Source of the DNA: an uncultured Coriobacteriaceae bacterium
Lineage (GTDB): Bacteria; Actinomycetota; Coriobacteriia; Coriobacteriales; QAMH01
Assembly: GCA_902783925.1 (NCBI GenBank)
Contig: CACZSV010000002.1
Span: forward strand, 1 to 7,439
DNA length: 7,439 nucleotides
Direction of reading: 5' to 3'
Each line of letters starts with the position of its first letter. The stretch's first letter is position 1. Of the stretch, positions 5,832 through 7,439 are shown piece by piece. Made by a program: the position numbers and the translations under genes. A model generated the notes under the pieces. It did no database searches. It saw nothing but the letters and a program-made list of their open reading frames with translations, and had not been told where the DNA came from.

Positions 5832-6926
5832 ATGCATGAATTTTCATATAACACGACACTTGAAGAGCTCTTCACGCCGAAGATTACCTCTCAATTGACC
5901 AAGATTCACGAAGGCAAAGGTGTTCTGCCCATTGCGACCGTAACTGGCCAAAATACTTTGGAAAAACTCAACGAAATTGCCAAGACGCAAAGCGCAGGTG
6001 CCTCGAGTCGCATCGAGGGCGTGAAAATTACGGAAAAGCATCTTCGCGAGCTCGTGGATAAAAAGGTGCGCGACCTCACTGAAAACGACCGTACGGTTCT
6101 CGGTTACCGCTACGCGCTCGAAACCGTCGACCAGACATACAATATTCTTCGCGTCTCCCCCGCAATTATCCTTCAGCTCCACGATGATATGTTCAGATAT
6201 ATGAGCGATGTGAAAACCGCTGGTAAATGGCGTGGCAGCGACCGTGTGCTTGCAATGCAATACGGCGAATCGAGTATCGTTCCTCAAGAAGGCCCCAGGC
6301 GCTTTCACGGTGTACGCACTGACAGCGTCTCCCCTTCTGAGATTCCCGCAAATATGCGCGAACTGTGCAATGCGTACAGCGCTGCTATCCGCGAAGACGT
6401 CTACAGCCCCCTGCTCATCAGCATCCTCTTCATGCTCGATTTTATCTGCATCTTCCCCTTCGAGATTGGCACCGGGCGCATGGCGCGGCTCGTCTTTCTA
6501 CTCATGCTCAACAAAAACGACTTCACCATTGGCCGCTACATTTCTCTCGATGCAGAGATAGAGCGCACGAAAGACGAGTATTTCGCTGCAATCAAGGCAA
6601 GCGCCAAAGGCTGGGCAGACAATACGAATGACTACTTCCCCTTTGTCGAATATATGCTCGGCGTTGTCGGTAATTGCTACGCTCAGCTGACGGGACGCAC
6701 GTCCGCCCTCAGCGTACGTGGTAGCAACGAAAAGACCATTCGCAGGTATTTCCAGACAATCGAGTCTCCCGTGAGCAAAATCGAAATACTCGAAGCAAAC
6801 CCGACCATGAGCCAGAAAACGCTTGAACGCATCTTGCAGAAGATGCAAAAAGAAGGTTCGATCGAGAGGGTTGGCGCAGCCCGCGCAACCAAATACCAAC
6901 GTATCGTTCACGAGATTCCTCTGTAG
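5832..6926 (+). CDS. Fic-family protein with degenerate active-site motif and C-terminal winged helix
   Basis: A 364-residue intact protein of the Fic family, whose active members transfer AMP or similar groups onto proteins. Its layout is typical: an N-terminal helical domain with the inhibitory motif S58-SRI-E62-G63 of class II Fic proteins, a Fic core (about 110-290) and a winged-helix end (about 300-364, with LERILQKMQKEGSIERVG). The canonical motif HPFx(D/E)GNGRxxR reads FPFEIGTGRMAR at 208-219: the catalytic His is Phe208, the acidic metal ligand is Ile212, and the Asn is Thr214, while both Gly and both Arg remain. Following residues (GRYISLDAEIERTKDEYFAA) fit the family well. AMP transfer is therefore unlikely; a regulatory or DNA-binding role is possible. 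AAGGA lies 8 nt before the ATG at 5832. No antitoxin-like small gene is adjacent. Confidence 0.88.
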   Translation: MHEFSYNTTLEELFTPKITSQLTKIHEGKGVLPIATVTGQNTLEKLNEIAKTQSAGASSRIEGVKITEKHLRELVDKKVRDLTENDRTVLGYRYALETVDQTYNILRVSPAIILQLHDDMFRYMSDVKTAGKWRGSDRVLAMQYGESSIVPQEGPRRFHGVRTDSVSPSEIPANMRELCNAYSAAIREDVYSPLLISILFMLDFICIFPFEIGTGRMARLVFLLMLNKNDFTIGRYISLDAEIERTKDEYFAAIKASAKGWADNTNDYFPFVEYMLGVVGNCYAQLTGRTSALSVRGSNEKTIRRYFQTIESPVSKIEILEANPTMSQKTLERILQKMQKEGSIERVGAARATKYQRIVHEIPL

Positions 6927-6992
6927 GAACGCCATGCCGGCTCACCGGGATGGGCTCGCAGGGGCGGCTCAGCCTACTCGAACAACAATCAA

Positions 6993-7028
6993 TGCCGTAG
7001 GGGCGCGCTTAAGCGCGCCCCTACGGCA
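6993..7028. repeat. 36-bp perfect palindrome, second copy of the palindromic element
   Basis: The two 18-bp halves are exact reverse complements with no spacer; the left half is TGCCGTAGGGGCGCGCTT. It lies between the convergent Fic and FtsX-type genes, 66 nt past the Fic stop codon and 50 nt past the permease stop codon. In RNA it would fold into a long stem with a few unpaired bases at the tip. No T run follows on either side. Its central 24 nt match the element at 4533-4568 at 19 positions. Confidence 0.85.
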
Positions 7029-7078
7029 AGAAGACGCGATTCAACGCCTGAAACCACCCTGCCAGAGCAAGACCCGAA

Positions 7079-7439
7079 TCAGTCGATCGATTTAAGACTT
7101 TCGACCATATCGATGCGCTTTAGTTTTCTTCTCATAGCTATCGTGACGATGACAGAAAAAACCATTGTCAGCACTAAGGCAATGACATAGCTCAGTGGAT
7201 GGATCTCGCGGCCGAACATCATCTGATTAACCTCAGCCGTGACAACGACAAAGCCGCTCATCCACACCCCAAGTACGCATCCAATGATTGCCCCGATGAT
7301 TGTAAGAAGCATGGTTTCTCGGTAGATATACGCATTGACCTCGTGGAAAGTAAAACCGAGCACCTTCAAGGTGGCAATTTCGCGATAGCGCTCCCCGATA
7401 TTGATGTTCGTCAGGTTGTAGAGCACGACGAATGCGAGC
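7079..7439 (-). CDS. FtsX-like ABC transporter permease, C-terminal part
   Basis: This is the 3' end of a minus-strand gene that continues past the right edge; the frame is open to the last base, so the GTG at 7426-7424 is an internal valine and not a start. The 119 or so visible residues begin LAFVVLYNLTNINIGERYRE and continue IATLKVLGFTFHEVNAYIYR, the very conserved cytoplasmic loop of FtsX/MacB-type permeases. Two hydrophobic segments follow (MLLTIIGAIIGCVLGVWMSG and LSYVIALVLTMVFSVIVTIA), then a basic end MRRKLKRIDMVESLKSID. Such permeases work with an ABC ATPase in lipid or peptide export or in envelope processes; the particular substrate cannot be told. The ATPase gene would be expected to the right of the window. 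Confidence 0.9.
   Translation of the reverse strand, partial: LAFVVLYNLTNINIGERYREIATLKVLGFTFHEVNAYIYRETMLLTIIGAIIGCVLGVWMSGFVVVTAEVNQMMFGREIHPLSYVIALVLTMVFSVIVTIAMRRKLKRIDMVESLKSID

Noticed and set aside
2776..6926. A defence island formed by the HerA-like ATPase, coiled-coil and Fic genes
   Set aside because: The three genes alternate in orientation, so they are not an operon, and no nuclease, methyltransferase or known defence effector is present; the Fic site is degenerate. Co-location alone is not enough.
6993..7028. Classic Rho-independent terminator at the second palindrome
   Set aside because: The stem is strong, but no T run follows on either strand, so I list it as a palindromic repeat with a terminator role only as a possibility.

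Overview
The window is an ordinary-looking bacterial chromosome segment of intermediate G+C content, with tightly packed genes and clear GGAGG-type ribosome binding sites. The protein styles (an AGCS symporter with a long alanine-rich tail, a DUF853/HerA-like ATPase, a very FtsX-like permease end) would suit an actinobacterium of the Coriobacteriia. That placement is an impression from sequence style, not a search result.

Layout: positions 1-2621 hold a minus-strand operon read from right to left: an alanine/glycine:cation symporter, an isochorismatase-like cysteine hydrolase 4 nt downstream, and the start of a PuuD/peptidase C26-type glutamine amidotransferase 18 nt further on. The order suggests uptake of a small amino compound followed by cleavage of amide or gamma-glutamyl bonds; the substrate is unknown. 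A divergent intergenic region (2622-2775) carries an extended -10 promoter for this operon and a 6-bp inverted repeat that could be an operator. On the plus strand, 2776-4416 encodes a DUF853/YjgR-type HerA-like ATPase with a coiled-coil tail of 11-residue repeats.

This gene converges on a minus-strand gene (4593-5663) for an unrecognised, long coiled-coil protein with a single C-terminal membrane anchor. Divergent from that is a Fic-family gene (5832-6926) behind a good sigma-70-like promoter. Its Fic signature is degenerate: Phe stands where the catalytic His should be, and other active-site positions are also changed, although the N-terminal inhibitory motif is kept. The Fic gene converges on the 3' end of an FtsX-type ABC transporter permease (7079-7439, minus strand, running off the window).

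The most notable non-coding signal is a pair of related 36-bp palindromes, one in each convergent intergenic gap (4533-4568 and 6993-7028). They share a core, and they differ in their outer arms by five paired changes that keep base pairing. This looks like a small dispersed structured repeat or a bidirectional terminator family. I see no tRNA, rRNA, CRISPR array or complete insertion sequence, and no convincing multi-gene defence system.
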